Assembly: GCA_028291945.1 (NCBI GenBank)
Contig: JAQGNH010000169.1
Location: forward strand, 1-48,053
From: Betaproteobacteria bacterium
Lineage (GTDB): Bacteria; Pseudomonadota; Gammaproteobacteria; Burkholderiales; SG8-41
Reading direction: 5' to 3'
Length of the DNA: 48,053 bases
The number at the start of each line of letters is the position of its first letter. The first letter of the stretch is position 1. Of the stretch, positions 7,771-17,389 are shown in pieces. A program made the translations under genes and the position numbers. Under the pieces are notes generated by a model, which ran no database searches, was not told where the DNA came from, and saw nothing but the letters and a program-made list of their open reading frames with translations.

Positions 7771-8371
7771 TGCTCTCCTCCGGAACGCGAGAAACCAATC
7801 TGGCAAGTCGTTTAGGGCGACCCGCTCATACTCTACTTAAGCAGGTATCTCGCCGCAAGCGGGCGTCCGAGAAAGCGCGATGCAGGTCTGCGGCTCGAGC
7901 GCACGTTGCTACACCGGATAAATTATTTAATTGTGCGAAGCTGGTTTTGAAAGCGTACTCACGACGATCGACGACACTTGAGTCGCGCGCAAAAACGGTC
8001 CTATGGTGTTGACGCACTCAGATAAAACTTGAGCGTTACGCGCGCGCACTGAGATGAATACGCGGCGGTGGTGGCCTCGTACGCACGGCGCATTTTCATG
8101 GTCGCTAGACGGCGCTTGCGGCAGCAACAACCGATCAGCACGGCGGGTATCAAAATTCAGCGCTGCAAGCAAGATCCTAGCAATATTTCTTTATTGCAAC
8201 CTCAAAGCCGTTGTTTTTAAAGCCGTTTATGGAGACGCACGGCTTCTGAGGACGGCCCTGCCTTGCCCTGTGCCGGGAGATTCTGTATCTTTGGCGGCCT
8301 GCTGTCCGCTGGTGAAAATTCCACGCCGGCGGGCGGGTAGCGACACCACCCGTCCGCAGGCATGGCGAGGG
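7771..8371 (+). other. Gene-free stretch of about 600 bases
   Basis: No convincing coding region, RNA gene or repeat family is seen. Open frames on both strands here are Arg/Ser/Ala-rich and match nothing I recognise. It contains AT-richer patches (around 7918-7935 and 8185-8230), a close 9-base direct repeat AAAGCCGTT at about 8203-8227, and a possible terminator hairpin at 8329-8357. It may be further debris of the transporter locus next to it, but no phnC-like sequence was recognised. Confidence 0.4.
8329..8357 (-). terminator. Possible terminator of the nrd/H1-like operon
   Basis: On the minus strand GCGGACGGGT and ACCCGCCCGC form a 9-pair stem with one mismatch around a 9-base loop, starting about 15 bases after the stop of the H1-like gene. 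Only a weak T stretch (TTTT) follows, about 12 bases later. It could be an intrinsic terminator or a 3' processing hairpin. Confidence 0.35.
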
Positions 8372-8716
8372 TTACGGCCGGTTCCCCATGGGAAACGGCC
8401 AGGCGCCAGGGATCGACACCGGTTGAGGTGCTTCCGGTGCTGAAGGCTCTGCGGCAGGTTGGGCCGCCTGAGCTTGAAGCGCGGGGCGCCGCCTAGGGGC
8501 AGCGGACTTTTTCTTGGCTGCTTTTTTCTTAGCCGACTTCCCAGTCGGCTTTTTTTTGGCTGCTTTTCGCGCTGGCGCTTTCCGGACTGATTTGCGGACG
8601 GTCTTCTTTGCCGTTTTGCGCGTCAGCTTCTTCTTACTTGCTGATTTCTTCCCCCGCTGCTTTTTAGCTGCCTGCTTCTTGGCCGGCTTAGTCCGACCGG
8701 CCTGCTTTTTGGCCAT
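8372..8716 (-). CDS. Lysine-rich histone H1-like DNA-binding protein
   Basis: 114 residues, extremely basic. Residues 1-80 are repeats of Lys/Ala/Arg blocks (KKQAAKK, KKAAKKK, RKAPARKAAKKK) like the C-terminal tail of histone H1 and the bacterial BpH1/AlgP-type proteins. A Pro/Ala/Gln linker and a distinctive non-basic tail (SIPGAWPFPMGNRP) follow. It probably binds and compacts DNA non-specifically. The strong ribosome site AGGAGG precedes the ATG. It follows nrdA-nrdB-DUF2442 with a short gap, which suggests co-expression with deoxynucleotide synthesis, though a separate promoter cannot be excluded. Low complexity makes family assignment weaker than composition suggests. Confidence 0.75.
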   Translation of the reverse strand: MAKKQAGRTKPAKKQAAKKQRGKKSASKKKLTRKTAKKTVRKSVRKAPARKAAKKKPTGKSAKKKAAKKKSAAPRRRPALQAQAAQPAAEPSAPEAPQPVSIPGAWPFPMGNRP

Positions 8717-8745
8717 GCTGCCTCCTACGTCAGGTTAACTGACAG

Positions 8746-9051
8746 TTAGTGCAAAGCTGCGAACGCTTTGCTTACCACGTCGCGATACAACGCATCAGGG
8801 TCGAGGGTGATCTCGCCTTCCCATGTGACGGCGTTCGAGATCGGATCGATCGCGGCACGGCTGAACTTCTCCTCGTCCGAGAGGACGCCAAAGCTTTGCG
8901 TACCGACCAGATCGCCGAGATACACGTGGCCCTCGAGTCCGTCGTCGAAGCGCAGCCAGAGTGTGTAGTTGCGCTCGGCCCGCAGCTCCGTCACCGCGTG
9001 TGCGCTCGGTCTGCGGCTGCGAAAACGTCGATACTTCAGACTGTATGCCAA
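8746..9051 (-). CDS. DUF2442 family protein
   Basis: About 101 residues starting from TTG at 9051, with GGAG 8 bases upstream. The core ELRAERNYTLWLRFDDGLEG, HVYLGDLVG, FSRAAIDPISNAVTWEGEIT and LDPDALYRDV matches the DUF2442 pattern (small beta-rich domain, often next to DUF4160 or toxin-like genes). Here it sits between nrdB and the H1-like gene, 18 bases after the nrdB stop, so it is part of the nrd transcript. No partner of toxin-antitoxin type is visible nearby. Function is unknown. Confidence 0.75.
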   Translation of the reverse strand: MAYSLKYRRFRSRRPSAHAVTELRAERNYTLWLRFDDGLEGHVYLGDLVGTQSFGVLSDEEKFSRAAIDPISNAVTWEGEITLDPDALYRDVVSKAFAALH

Positions 9052-9069
9052 GGAGCGTCTCCTCTGTGA

Positions 9070-10188
9070 TCAATCCCAGCTCAGCGCCCCACCCGTCTGA
9101 TACTCCGTGACGCGAGTTTCGAAGAAGTTCTTCTCCTTCTTCAGATCGATCATCTCGGCCATCCACGGGAACGGATTGGTCGCACCCTCGTACAGCGTAT
9201 CGAGGCCAATTTGCTGGCAACGGCGATTGGCGATGAACCGGAGGTATTCCTTGAACATCGCGGCATTCAAGCCCAGCACGCCGCGCGGCATCGTGTCCTC
9301 GGCATAACGGTATTCGAGCTCCACTGCTCTCGTCATGATGCTCCGGATTTCGTCTCGGAATTCGGAGGTCCACAGTCGCGGGTTCTCGAGCTTAATCGTA
9401 TTGATCAGATCGATCCCGAAGTTGCAGTGCATCGACTCGTCCCGCAGGATGTACTGGTACTGCTCCGCTGCACCGGTCATTTTGTTCTGACGGCCCAGCG
9501 CAAGAATCTGCGTGAACCCGACATAAAAGAACAGGCCCTCCATCACGCAGGCGAACACGATCAGGCTTTTCAAGAGCTTCTGGTCGCTTTCGAGAGTTCC
9601 GGTTTTGAATGCGGGGTCAGTGAGCGTGTCGATGAACGGAATCAGGAACTCATCCTTGTCACGAATCGACGCGATCTCGTGATACGCGTTGAACACCTCG
9701 CCTTCGTCAAGCTGAAGACTCTCGACGATGTACTGATAGGCATGGGTGTGAATCGCCTCTTCAAACGCTTGGCGGAGAAGATACTGCCGGCACTCCGGCG
9801 CCGTGATGTGGCGGTACGTGCCCAGCACGATGTTGTTCGCGGCGAGCGAATCCGCGGTGACGAAAAACCCGAGGTTGCGTTTGACGAGCCGCCGCTCGTC
9901 CTCCGTCAGGCCGTTCGGGTTTTTCCACAGCTCGATGTCCCGGCTCATCTGGATCTCTTGCGGCATCCAATGATTCGCGCACGCCGACAAGTATTTCTCC
10001 CATGCCCACTTGTACTTGAAGGGCACAAGCTGATTCACGTCGGTCTGCCCGTTGATGATCCGCTTGTCAGCCACATTGACGCGGCGACTGCTGGCGTCCT
10101 CGGTGACGGCGTCTGGCGCTATAAACGCCGTCGCGCCTTGCAGGCCCGGGCCCGCGCTTCCTGCGGCTTGTTCTTCGAACTGCAGCAT
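9070..10188 (-). CDS. nrdB: Ribonucleoside-diphosphate reductase beta subunit
   Basis: 372 residues. It houses the diferric-tyrosyl radical of class Ia ribonucleotide reductase and works with NrdA. The radical site signature E144-xx-H147-xxx-Y151 ([17 protein letters not shown]) matches E115/H118/Y122 of the E. coli enzyme, so the tyrosyl radical is retained. The second metal-ligand set is in [11 protein letters not shown] and [10 protein letters not shown]. The C-terminal tail ([12 protein letters not shown]) is the part that docks on NrdA. The ATG at 10188 has AGGAG upstream; the longer frame to 10233 is rejected. It lies 26 bases after nrdA and is co-transcribed. Confidence 0.93.
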   Translation of the reverse strand: MLQFEEQAAGSAGPGLQGATAFIAPDAVTEDASSRRVNVADKRIINGQTDVNQLVPFKYKWAWEKYLSACANHWMPQEIQMSRDIELWKNPNGLTEDERRLVKRNLGFFVTADSLAANNIVLGTYRHITAPECRQYLLRQAFEEAIHTHAYQYIVESLQLDEGEVFNAYHEIASIRDKDEFLIPFIDTLTDPAFKTGTLESDQKLLKSLIVFACVMEGLFFYVGFTQILALGRQNKMTGAAEQYQYILRDESMHCNFGIDLINTIKLENPRLWTSEFRDEIRSIMTRAVELEYRYAEDTMPRGVLGLNAAMFKEYLRFIANRRCQQIGLDTLYEGATNPFPWMAEMIDLKKEKNFFETRVTEYQTGGALSWD

Positions 10189-10214
10189 TATTTTTCTCCT
10201 GTCGATCTTGTTGT

Positions 10215-13073
10215 CTACTGGCACGCTTCGCATTCGGGGTCATCGATTCCGCAGAATTTGGGCTCTGCGCTGCTGGCGCCGTCTGCTGTCACGGCATTGA
10301 GCTGCCCGGCGCGCCCGGTGGACTTCTCTGTGGAGGTCGCGCCCAGCGTGCGCAGATAGTACGTCGTCTTGAGGCCGCGCACCCACGCGAGCTTGTAGGT
10401 CTCGTCGAGCTTCTTGCCGGATGCACCGGCCATATAAATATTCAGCGATTGCGACTGGTCGACCCATTTCTGGCGGCGGGCAGCGCATTCGACGAGCCAT
10501 TGAGGCTCCATCTCGAAAGCCGTTGCGTACAGGCTTCGGACATCCGGCGGGATGCGGTCGATCTTCGACAGCGAACCGTCAAAGTACTTGAGGTCGGCGA
10601 TCATGACTTCGTCCCACAGGTTGAGCTTCTTGAGATCGCGCACCAGGAACTCGTTGACCACGGTAAATTCACCTGACAGGTTCGATTTCACATAGAGGTT
10701 CTGGTACGTGGGCTCGATGCACTGGGACAACCCGGTGATATTGGCAATGGTCGCGGTCGGCGCGATCGCCAGGCAATTGGAGTTCCGCATGCCGACGTGC
10801 TTGATGCGCTGTCGCAGCGTGTCCCAGTCCAGCACGGTAGACATATCGCACTCGACGTAACCACCACGCTCGTCGGCGAGCAGCTTGACCGTATCGAAGG
10901 GCAGGATGCCGCGGTCCCACAGCGAGCCTTTGAACGTCGAGTACGGTCCGCGCTCCTCGGCTAAATCGGTCGATGCCCAAAAGGCCATGTAGGCGACCTG
11001 TTCCATCGAGCGGTCAGCGAACTCGACGGCCGCGCGCGAACCGTAGGGAATACGCAGCATGTGCAGGCAGTCCTGGAAGCCCATGATTCCAAGGCCGACC
11101 GGTCGGTGCTTGAAATTCGAGTTCCGCGCCTTGCCTACCGAATAGAAGTTCAAGTCGATCACGTTGTCGAGCATGCGCATCGCGGTGCCGATCGTGCGAT
11201 TCAGTTTCGCCATATCCATGCGGCCGGTCGACAGATCGAGATGTGCAGGCATGTTGACAGATCCGAGATTGCAGACTGCGATCTCATCGGGCCCGGTGTT
11301 CAGCGTGATTTCGGTACACAGATTCGAGCTGTGGACCACGCCCACGTGCTGCTGCGGGCTGCGCAAGTTGCACGGGTCCTTGAACGTGATCCAGGGATGT
11401 CCGGTTTCGAACAACATCGACAACATCTTGCGCCAGAGCTGGATCGCCGGCACTTTCTTGTGAAGCTTCAGTTCCCCGTGTGCGGCTTTCGCCTCGTACC
11501 CCACATAAGCCTGCTCGAAAGCTTTGCCGAATCGATCGTGCAGGTCGGGCACGTCGGACGGCGAGAACAGCGTCCATTCGCCCTCTTCCATCACGCGCTT
11601 CATGAACAGGTCGGGCACCCAGTTGGCGGTGTTCATGTCGTGCGTGCGTCGACGATCGTCGCCCGTGTTCTTGCGCAGCTCCAGAAACTCTTCGATATCG
11701 AGGTGCCAGGTCTCCAGATACGAGCACACCGCGCCTTTGCGCTTGCCGCCCTGGTTCACCGCAACGGCCGTGTCATTTACGACTTTGAGGAATGGAACGA
11801 CACCTTGTGACTTGCCGTTGGTACCTTTGATGTAAGCACCCAGCGCGCGCACCGGGGTCCAGTCGTTGCCGATGCCACCGGCGTACTTCTGAAGCATCGC
11901 ATTTTCCTTGATGGCTTCGTAGATGCCGTCGAGGTTGTCGGATACCGTGGTCAGATAGCAGCTCGCGAGTTGCGAGCGGCGCGTGCCCGAATTGAAAAGA
12001 GTGGGTGTCGAGCTCATGAAATCGAAGCTCGAGAGCACGTTGTAAAACTCGATCGCCCGCGCTTCGCGTTCGGATTCGGGTTCGTTCAACGCAAGGCCCA
12101 TGGCGACGCGCATGAAGAAAATCTGCGGCAGCTCGATGCGCCGACCGCGCACGTGCAGAAAATAGCGGTCATACAGAATCTGAACCCCGAGATAGGTGAA
12201 CTTGAGGTCGCGGTTCGCGTCGAGGGCCGCGCCAAGACATTTCAGATCGTACTGACCAAGCCGTTCATCGAGGAGCTCTGCTTCGATGCCCTGCTTCACG
12301 AAGTCAGGCAGGTACTGCGCATACCGCGCGTTCATCTCCCCCTGAGTGACCTCCTCGCCCAGGGTCTCGAGCCGCAGCGAGTTGAGCAGTAGCCGTGCAG
12401 TAGCGTAGCTGTAGCCCGGATCCTGTTCAATCAGGGCGCGGGCACCGAGAATCAATGACTTGCGCACTTCCTCGATGGGCACACCATCATAGAGATCGCG
12501 CTGCATCGCATCGAGAATCGGCTGCGCGCTGACGTCGCGGCCAAGCCCATCGCACGCGTTTTGCACGAGCGCAGTCACTCTGGCGAGGTCCAGCGGACGC
12601 GACACGCCCTTGTCGGTGACATTGATCAGGGGGGTGGCCGGCACGACCGTCGTCTGCTGCGCCTGACGCTGTTTTGCGCGCTCTTTGGTGCGCTCTTCGC
12701 GATACAGCACATAAGCGCGCGCGACGTTGTGCTCGCCGGCACGCATCAGCGCGAGCTCGACCTGGTCCTGGATATCCTCGATATGGAACGTGCCGCCGGA
12801 CGGCTGACGGCGCACCAAAGCATTGACGGCAGCCTCGGTCAGCAGGGCCACCTGTTCGCGCACCCGTGCCGACGCAGCGCCGGTGCCACCGTTGACGGCG
12901 AGAAATGCTTTCGTGACCGCAATTGAAATTTTTGCCGGTTCGAACCCGACCACTGAACCGTTTCGCCTTATCACCCGATAGTCGGCAAACCGCGATTCCG
13001 TGGCAGCAGGGGCGTCAGATGGGGAAAAAGGCGCGGTCGGGACTGACACGAGCGTCGGCGTGGCTAATTGCAT
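10215..13073 (-). CDS. nrdA: Ribonucleoside-diphosphate reductase alpha subunit
   Basis: 952 residues, longer than E. coli NrdA (761) because the N-terminus carries what look like two tandem ATP-cone domains (about residues 33-130, [19 protein letters not shown]; and about 145-235, [18 protein letters not shown]), as in Pseudomonas-type NrdA. Catalytic cysteines are in [15 protein letters not shown] and AVCNLGSVN. The redox-active tail ends [12 protein letters not shown]. The ATP cones would provide overall dATP feedback inhibition. The ATG at 13073 has AAGGAG upstream; the frame upstream to 13172 is not used. It reduces NDPs to dNDPs in the cytoplasm. Confidence 0.93.
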   Translation of the reverse strand: MQLATPTLVSVPTAPFSPSDAPAATESRFADYRVIRRNGSVVGFEPAKISIAVTKAFLAVNGGTGAASARVREQVALLTEAAVNALVRRQPSGGTFHIEDIQDQVELALMRAGEHNVARAYVLYREERTKERAKQRQAQQTTVVPATPLINVTDKGVSRPLDLARVTALVQNACDGLGRDVSAQPILDAMQRDLYDGVPIEEVRKSLILGARALIEQDPGYSYATARLLLNSLRLETLGEEVTQGEMNARYAQYLPDFVKQGIEAELLDERLGQYDLKCLGAALDANRDLKFTYLGVQILYDRYFLHVRGRRIELPQIFFMRVAMGLALNEPESEREARAIEFYNVLSSFDFMSSTPTLFNSGTRRSQLASCYLTTVSDNLDGIYEAIKENAMLQKYAGGIGNDWTPVRALGAYIKGTNGKSQGVVPFLKVVNDTAVAVNQGGKRKGAVCSYLETWHLDIEEFLELRKNTGDDRRRTHDMNTANWVPDLFMKRVMEEGEWTLFSPSDVPDLHDRFGKAFEQAYVGYEAKAAHGELKLHKKVPAIQLWRKMLSMLFETGHPWITFKDPCNLRSPQQHVGVVHSSNLCTEITLNTGPDEIAVCNLGSVNMPAHLDLSTGRMDMAKLNRTIGTAMRMLDNVIDLNFYSVGKARNSNFKHRPVGLGIMGFQDCLHMLRIPYGSRAAVEFADRSMEQVAYMAFWASTDLAEERGPYSTFKGSLWDRGILPFDTVKLLADERGGYVECDMSTVLDWDTLRQRIKHVGMRNSNCLAIAPTATIANITGLSQCIEPTYQNLYVKSNLSGEFTVVNEFLVRDLKKLNLWDEVMIADLKYFDGSLSKIDRIPPDVRSLYATAFEMEPQWLVECAARRQKWVDQSQSLNIYMAGASGKKLDETYKLAWVRGLKTTYYLRTLGATSTEKSTGRAGQLNAVTADGASSAEPKFCGIDDPECEACQ

Positions 13074-13135
13074 GCTAACTCCTTGATCGTTTTGGCTTTG
13101 CTGACCCGGGAGAGGTTCGCCCCCTCCTGCTGCAA

Positions 13136-13182
13136 CCACTATATGTTGTGGTGGTGGTGCTGTTTTAAACAAATTCTAGTAG
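13136..13182 (-). promoter_or_regulatory. Tandem NrdR-type boxes
   Basis: Box 1 (13136-13151) reads CCACTATATGTTGTGG, a near-perfect palindrome close to the NrdR consensus (acaCwATATaTwGtgt). Box 2 (13167-13182, AAACAAATTCTAGTAG) is weaker. Their centres are exactly 31 bp apart, the three-turn spacing known for NrdR. Box 2 covers the -10 of the nrdA promoter, so binding would repress when ATP or dATP levels signal it. No nrdR gene is in the window. Confidence 0.65.
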
Positions 13183-13201
13183 CGGCACTTTTCAAACGCA
13201 A
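13173..13201 (-). promoter_or_regulatory. nrdA promoter
   Basis: On the minus strand TTGCGT (13201-13196) and TAGAAT (13178-13173) lie 17 bases apart. This gives an untranslated leader of about 90 bases before the nrdA ATG at 13073. The -10 is inside NrdR box 2. Confidence 0.55.
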
Positions 13202-13255
13202 GGGCCTGCGCAAGATAATTTTTGCGCGTCTCTCAGCGTTGCAAAAATGGCGCGT

Positions 13256-13843
13256 TCAGCGCTTTCGGGGTGAAATTTCGGGAGGCACAGAGGCGCGAAA
13301 TCGCTTCCAGTCGAAATGAGCGCCCGGGTCTGTTTTACGGCCGGGGGCAATTTCGTTGTGGCCGACGATATCGGCAATGGGATAGGTGTCCATCAGCGCC
13401 CGCGTTAGCCTGGCGAGCTCGTCATACTGCGCGTCTTCGAAGGGGACATCGTCCGCGCCTTCGAGCTCGACACCCACAGAAAAATCGTTGCATCGCGGGC
13501 GGCCGCGCCAACTCGAAGCGCCGGCGTGCCATGCGCGGCGGACACACGGCACGAATTGGATCAGGGTCCCATCCCGCCGCACGAGAAAATGCGCCGATAC
13601 CCTCAGCGCCACTATGCCAGCGTAATAAGGGTGCGCCGAAGGATCCAGGCGGTTGAGGAAAAGCTCTTCGATTGCGCTGCCGCCGAATTCACCTGGCGGA
13701 AGGCTGATTGCGTGTATGACGAGGAGCTCGATTGCCGAGTCAGCTGGACGTTGATCGAAATTCGGCGACGCCACGAACGGCACCCCCGAGGCCAGCCCGT
13801 CCGCGTCTATGCATAGGCCCCGCGTCTCAGCTTTTCGCGTCAA
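13256..13843 (-). CDS. ampD: 1,6-anhydro-N-acetylmuramyl-L-alanine amidase
   Basis: About 195 residues. It matches AmpD throughout: FVASPNFDQRP, then LLVIHAISLPPGEFGG (first zinc His), a middle AHFLVRRDGTLIQFVP and RAWHAGAS, and VGHNEIAPGRKTDPG (second zinc His and Asp). It cleaves the peptide from anhydro-muropeptides during wall recycling in the cytoplasm, which indirectly controls AmpR-type beta-lactamase induction. No ATG is available in frame before the domain. The TTG at 13843, which overlaps the pilR end by 17 bases, is my best start but is uncertain; the long frame up to 14101 is pilR sequence in the wrong frame. Confidence 0.85.
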   Translation of the reverse strand: MTRKAETRGLCIDADGLASGVPFVASPNFDQRPADSAIELLVIHAISLPPGEFGGSAIEELFLNRLDPSAHPYYAGIVALRVSAHFLVRRDGTLIQFVPCVRRAWHAGASSWRGRPRCNDFSVGVELEGADDVPFEDAQYDELARLTRALMDTYPIADIVGHNEIAPGRKTDPGAHFDWKRFRASVPPEISPRKR

Positions 13844-15200
13844 GCTCGTCTTTGATGCCGAGCCGTTCCATGCGATAGCGCAGCGCGCGGAAGGAAATCC
13901 CCAGCACTTTTGCAGCCGCGGTGCGGTTGTAGTGCGTTTGCTCGAGCGCGTCGAAGATCGCCTTGCGCTCGGTGGCGTCCAGCCGTTCCTGCAGCGGGAG
14001 CCCTGTCGCGATTTCCTCCACTGTCTCTTCGGCTGCCGCTCGCGGCGCAAGCTGCAGATCCTCGGCTTCGATTTCATCGCCAGTCGCAAGCGCAAGCGCA
14101 CGCTCCAGGATGTTTTCCAGCTCGCGTACGTTACCGGGAAAATCGTACTCGGCGAGTTCCGCCCGCGCCTCTGCCGTCAGTCGCGGCGGTTCTCTTCCGG
14201 TACACTGTCTCTCCAACAAAGCGAGCGCGAGCTGGGGTATATCGTCCCGCATTTCCCGCAAGCTCGGCATCCTCAGCTCGATCACATTCAGCCGATAGTA
14301 CAAATCCTGCCGAAACGCGCCTCCTTTGACTTCGTCCGCCAGATTGCGATGCGTCGCGCTGATGATACGAACGTCCACCGACTCCTCGGCGGTAGCGCCG
14401 ACTTTGCGCACTTTCTTCTCCTGGATCGCCCGCAGCAGTTTCACCTGCATTTGCAACGGCAGGTCGGCCACTTCGTCGAGGAACAGCGTCCCGCCATTCG
14501 CGGCCTGGAAAAACCCGTCCCGGTCCGCAGCCGCACCTGTGAAAGCCCCTTTGCGGTAACCGAAAAATTCGGATTCCATGAGATTTTCGGGTATGGCTCC
14601 GCAATTGACGGCGACAAACGCACCGTCCTGGCGAGAACCCTTGAGATGCACCAGACGAGCAGCGAGCTCCTTGCCGCTTCCCGACTCACCGCTGATGTGG
14701 ACAGGGGCCTGGCTTCGAGCGAGGCGATCGATCAGCGCGCGCGTCGCCTGCATGACCGCGGATGTGCCGATCAGCACTGGTAAAACCGGAGCGGGCTCCT
14801 CCTCACCCTCCGCACTGCGGCGCGTTGCCGGACGGGAGAGTTTCAGCGCAGAGCGCACCAGCGTGCGCAGCTGATTCAGAGAGACAGGCTTGGCCAGATA
14901 ATCGAAGGCGCCGGCCTTGAGCGCAGCCACAGCATTCTCTGCGCTGCCGTGCGCCGTTATGACCGCGACCGGAAGCTCGGGGCAATGCTTCGATACATAC
15001 TCGAGCACTGCGAGGCCATCACCGTCCGTAAGCCGCATGTCCGTGAGACACAGCTCGTAAGTGTGCTTCTGGAGCAGGGCCAGCGCTTCTGCGGAAGTCG
15101 CCGCGCAGTGGGCCTCGAGGCCCATACGCGTCAGCGTCATACTCAGCAGCTCACGTATATCTGCCTCGTCGTCGACCACGAGCACCTGGCTTTTAGTCAT
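13827..15200 (-). CDS. pilR: Sigma54-dependent response regulator of type IV pili
   Basis: 457 residues. Receiver domain 1-118 with phospho-acceptor D54 (CLTDMRLTDGDG) and K104. AAA+ sigma54 activation domain about 140-370 with Walker A GESGSGKE (171-178), the GAFTGA loop (218-223) and Walker B GGTLFLDE (236-243). Fis-type helix-turn-helix 424-446 (RTAAAKVLGISFRALRYRM). It activates pilin transcription with RpoN in known PilSR systems. The ATG at 15200 overlaps pilS by 8 bases, so the pair is translationally coupled. The upstream frame to 15395 is pilS in another frame. Confidence 0.88.
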   Translation of the reverse strand: MTKSQVLVVDDEADIRELLSMTLTRMGLEAHCAATSAEALALLQKHTYELCLTDMRLTDGDGLAVLEYVSKHCPELPVAVITAHGSAENAVAALKAGAFDYLAKPVSLNQLRTLVRSALKLSRPATRRSAEGEEEPAPVLPVLIGTSAVMQATRALIDRLARSQAPVHISGESGSGKELAARLVHLKGSRQDGAFVAVNCGAIPENLMESEFFGYRKGAFTGAAADRDGFFQAANGGTLFLDEVADLPLQMQVKLLRAIQEKKVRKVGATAEESVDVRIISATHRNLADEVKGGAFRQDLYYRLNVIELRMPSLREMRDDIPQLALALLERQCTGREPPRLTAEARAELAEYDFPGNVRELENILERALALATGDEIEAEDLQLAPRAAAEETVEEIATGLPLQERLDATERKAIFDALEQTHYNRTAAAKVLGISFRALRYRMERLGIKDELDAKS

Positions 15201-16821
15201 GACCCTTGCTATCCGCCTTGCAGAAAATGGTGAATTGGCCGCCGGACTCGGTTTCAACATAGTCGAGCTTGGCATCGTTCGCTTCGCAGACTTCGCGAGC
15301 GATGTAAAGACCCAGTCCGGTGCCGCCTGCCGCTGTCGTAAAAAACGGCTCGAACAGCTGACTTCGCAAGTCCGCTGGGACGCCGGGCCCATCATCTATC
15401 ACATCCAATTTTACAATAGCGCCTCGCTCCTCCGTATCGACGATGACACGAATGCTGCCTTTCTCGCCCTGGCAGTGTCGCGCAGCATTGCGGCAGAGAT
15501 TCCACATCACCTGGTTGAGGTGACTGCGGTCAAATAAAACATGCGGGTCGGCGTAAAGCTCGACCTCGAAGAGCTCAGGGCTGATTTTCTGAATCTGGCA
15601 GAACTGCTCGACGAAGGTCTGCAGATAGTCGACCACCTTGAAGCTTTCGCGATGAGAGATGTCCCCCCGCCGCACCCGCAGGACATCGTTCACCATGCGA
15701 TCGAGCCGTTGGGTGTTGTCCTGGATGATGGTGATCAAACGTTTGACGGTGTCGTCCGTGGTCGGCTCTTCCTGCAGAAGTTCGGCCGCATGACTGATCG
15801 CGCTCAGCGGATTTCGGATTTCGTGAGCGATGTTGGCCGTCAGGCGACCGATCGCTGCAAGTTTCATCTGTCGAGCCTCGGCCTGGATGCGTGTGAGGTC
15901 TTCCAGGAATATCACCGCGCCAGCACTGCGACGGCGCCCGACTGGGACCAGGCGCGCTCCAACGGCTCGGTGAACGGAAACATCGCTCGAACCTTGCAGG
16001 CCCTCGTCGTCTTCGCGCCAGGTCTCGAAGCGGCGTGCAATCGCCGGCGCGTATTCCGTCAGCGGCACGTCTCTGCGGCCCCACAGCGGGCCCAGTATCC
16101 GCTCGGCTCGAGTGTTGAACTGGCGTATAACGCCGGCGCCATCGACGACGAGCACCCCATCCTGCATGTCCTGTATGACGTGCTCGCTCACCTGAGCCAT
16201 GTTCTCGAGGTCGATCTCGCGCTGAGCTGCGAGCTCCTGACTCGCGACGGCGTACTTCGCGAGCGTGTGTGCGAGCCCGGCAACTGCGAAATAGGCAGCC
16301 GCCAATAACCCCGCCTGCGCGTACTGCGCGACCGATGCATCGAAATGGAGCACGTCATACGTGTGCTCGAGTAGCACCGCGATGGTCGCGAGCGCAGCAT
16401 AGAAAAGGGTGAGCCGGCCGCGGGCGATTAATCCCGCAGCCGCAAGCGTCGTCAGCAACAGTAAACCCAGACCGCTGGAGATGCCGTTGCTCGCATACAT
16501 GAGAAGCGCGAGCGACACGATGTCGGCTGCCACCTGGACGCTCAACTGCAGGTCGAAACGCCACCGGATTCGAATCAGAGCGAAGCACGCGAGGCTGAAT
16601 ACGCAATAACAGCCGGTAAGCCATACGAATAGCGGGTAGTCGCGCGAGCCGAACGGGAGCGACGACCCCCACGCGGTGGTGACGAGCAGGAGCACCCCGG
16701 CGCCGACGAGTCGGTAAACATTGAAGAAAAAAAGTGAACGCCAGGCCGAATCGGCCTCCGCGGTAAGCGCGATCGGAGCGTCTTCCGCCGAGGTCAGGAG
16801 CGGTTCGACGGCGATGGACAT
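15193..16821 (-). CDS. pilS: Sensor histidine kinase PilS
   Basis: 542 residues. The N-terminal membrane domain has about six hydrophobic segments between residues 28 and 190. A PAS-like region follows at about 205-310 (QDGVLVVDGAGVIRQFNTRA). The phospho-acceptor is H333 in IAHEIRNPLSAISHA. ATPase boxes: N (NQVMWNLCRNAARH, about 436-449), G1 (DDGPG, 476-480) and G2 (TGLGLYIA, 501-508). In studied systems the membrane domain senses pilin levels and the kinase controls PilR. It is co-transcribed with the upstream 75-residue membrane protein (21-base gap). Confidence 0.87.
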   Translation of the reverse strand: MSIAVEPLLTSAEDAPIALTAEADSAWRSLFFFNVYRLVGAGVLLLVTTAWGSSLPFGSRDYPLFVWLTGCYCVFSLACFALIRIRWRFDLQLSVQVAADIVSLALLMYASNGISSGLGLLLLTTLAAAGLIARGRLTLFYAALATIAVLLEHTYDVLHFDASVAQYAQAGLLAAAYFAVAGLAHTLAKYAVASQELAAQREIDLENMAQVSEHVIQDMQDGVLVVDGAGVIRQFNTRAERILGPLWGRRDVPLTEYAPAIARRFETWREDDEGLQGSSDVSVHRAVGARLVPVGRRRSAGAVIFLEDLTRIQAEARQMKLAAIGRLTANIAHEIRNPLSAISHAAELLQEEPTTDDTVKRLITIIQDNTQRLDRMVNDVLRVRRGDISHRESFKVVDYLQTFVEQFCQIQKISPELFEVELYADPHVLFDRSHLNQVMWNLCRNAARHCQGEKGSIRVIVDTEERGAIVKLDVIDDGPGVPADLRSQLFEPFFTTAAGGTGLGLYIAREVCEANDAKLDYVETESGGQFTIFCKADSKGHD

Positions 16822-16841
16822 CGCAGGATCGGGAACGGCGT

Positions 16842-17069
16842 TCAGTCCGTTTTCTGAGGGTGCGGACGATGTTCCACGCTGCAGTAGAACGCCTGGCCGC
16901 TCATGAGGCTTTCACTGCGTGGCAGGTGCACACCGCAATGCGCGCATCGCACCATGTCTTCCCCTTTCGCCGGCGGTGGGCCGGATCGACGCTGGATCTT
17001 CTTTTTATAGGTTTTCAGAATCCAGTACAAGAGCGCAAAGCACGCCAGGAGCAGGAGTATTTTGGCCAA
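16842..17069 (-). CDS. PP0621-type small membrane Cys protein
   Basis: 75 residues. One N-terminal membrane segment (KILLLLACFALLYWILK) is followed by a basic stretch and then a small zinc-ribbon-like part: VRCAHCGVHLPRSES and FYCSVEH. The Cys-x-x-Cys plus Cys-x-x-x-His arrangement suggests metal binding. The protein family regularly precedes pilS/pilR in Betaproteobacteria and Pseudomonas. The link to pilus control is by neighbourhood only. Confidence 0.75.
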   Translation of the reverse strand: MAKILLLLACFALLYWILKTYKKKIQRRSGPPPAKGEDMVRCAHCGVHLPRSESLMSGQAFYCSVEHRPHPQKTD

Positions 17070-17208
17070 CCGACAATCCGCTTATGAAGTTGCGCTAGTC
17101 TGCCGCAACGCGCGCTCTGCGTCGAGGATTTGACCCAGTGCGTGATGCCGATCGCAGAGACTGCGATGTTTCAAAGCCCGTCGCCTGTCTTGCGTCTTGA
17201 AAAGAAAA

Positions 17209-17287
<79 letters not shown>

Positions 17288-17389
17288 ATTGCAGCGAAAC
17301 GCGCGCGATGAGCGTATGGAAAGGCAATTCGCGGCGCACTTTTTGACGGCTCGGCTTCGAGCCGCGGACTGACAGATACAACGTGTCAG

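Noticed and set aside
7488-8012. 174-residue plus-strand open frame over the phn scar
   Set aside because: Ser/Arg/Leu-rich with no domain, antisense to the better-supported phnD/phnE pieces.
8372-8716. Lys/Ala repeats as a DNA repeat array or CRISPR-like array
   Set aside because: The repetition is at codon level within an intact open frame with AGGAGG and an ATG; there are no regular spacers.
9211-10359. 382-residue plus-strand open frame
   Set aside because: Antisense to nrdB and the end of nrdA, which are unambiguous; the translation is a Val/Leu/Arg/His-rich shadow.
13844-14101. N-terminal extension of ampD by 86 residues
   Set aside because: These codons are the pilR C-terminal region read in another frame; AmpD proteins start close to the PSPNFD-type block.
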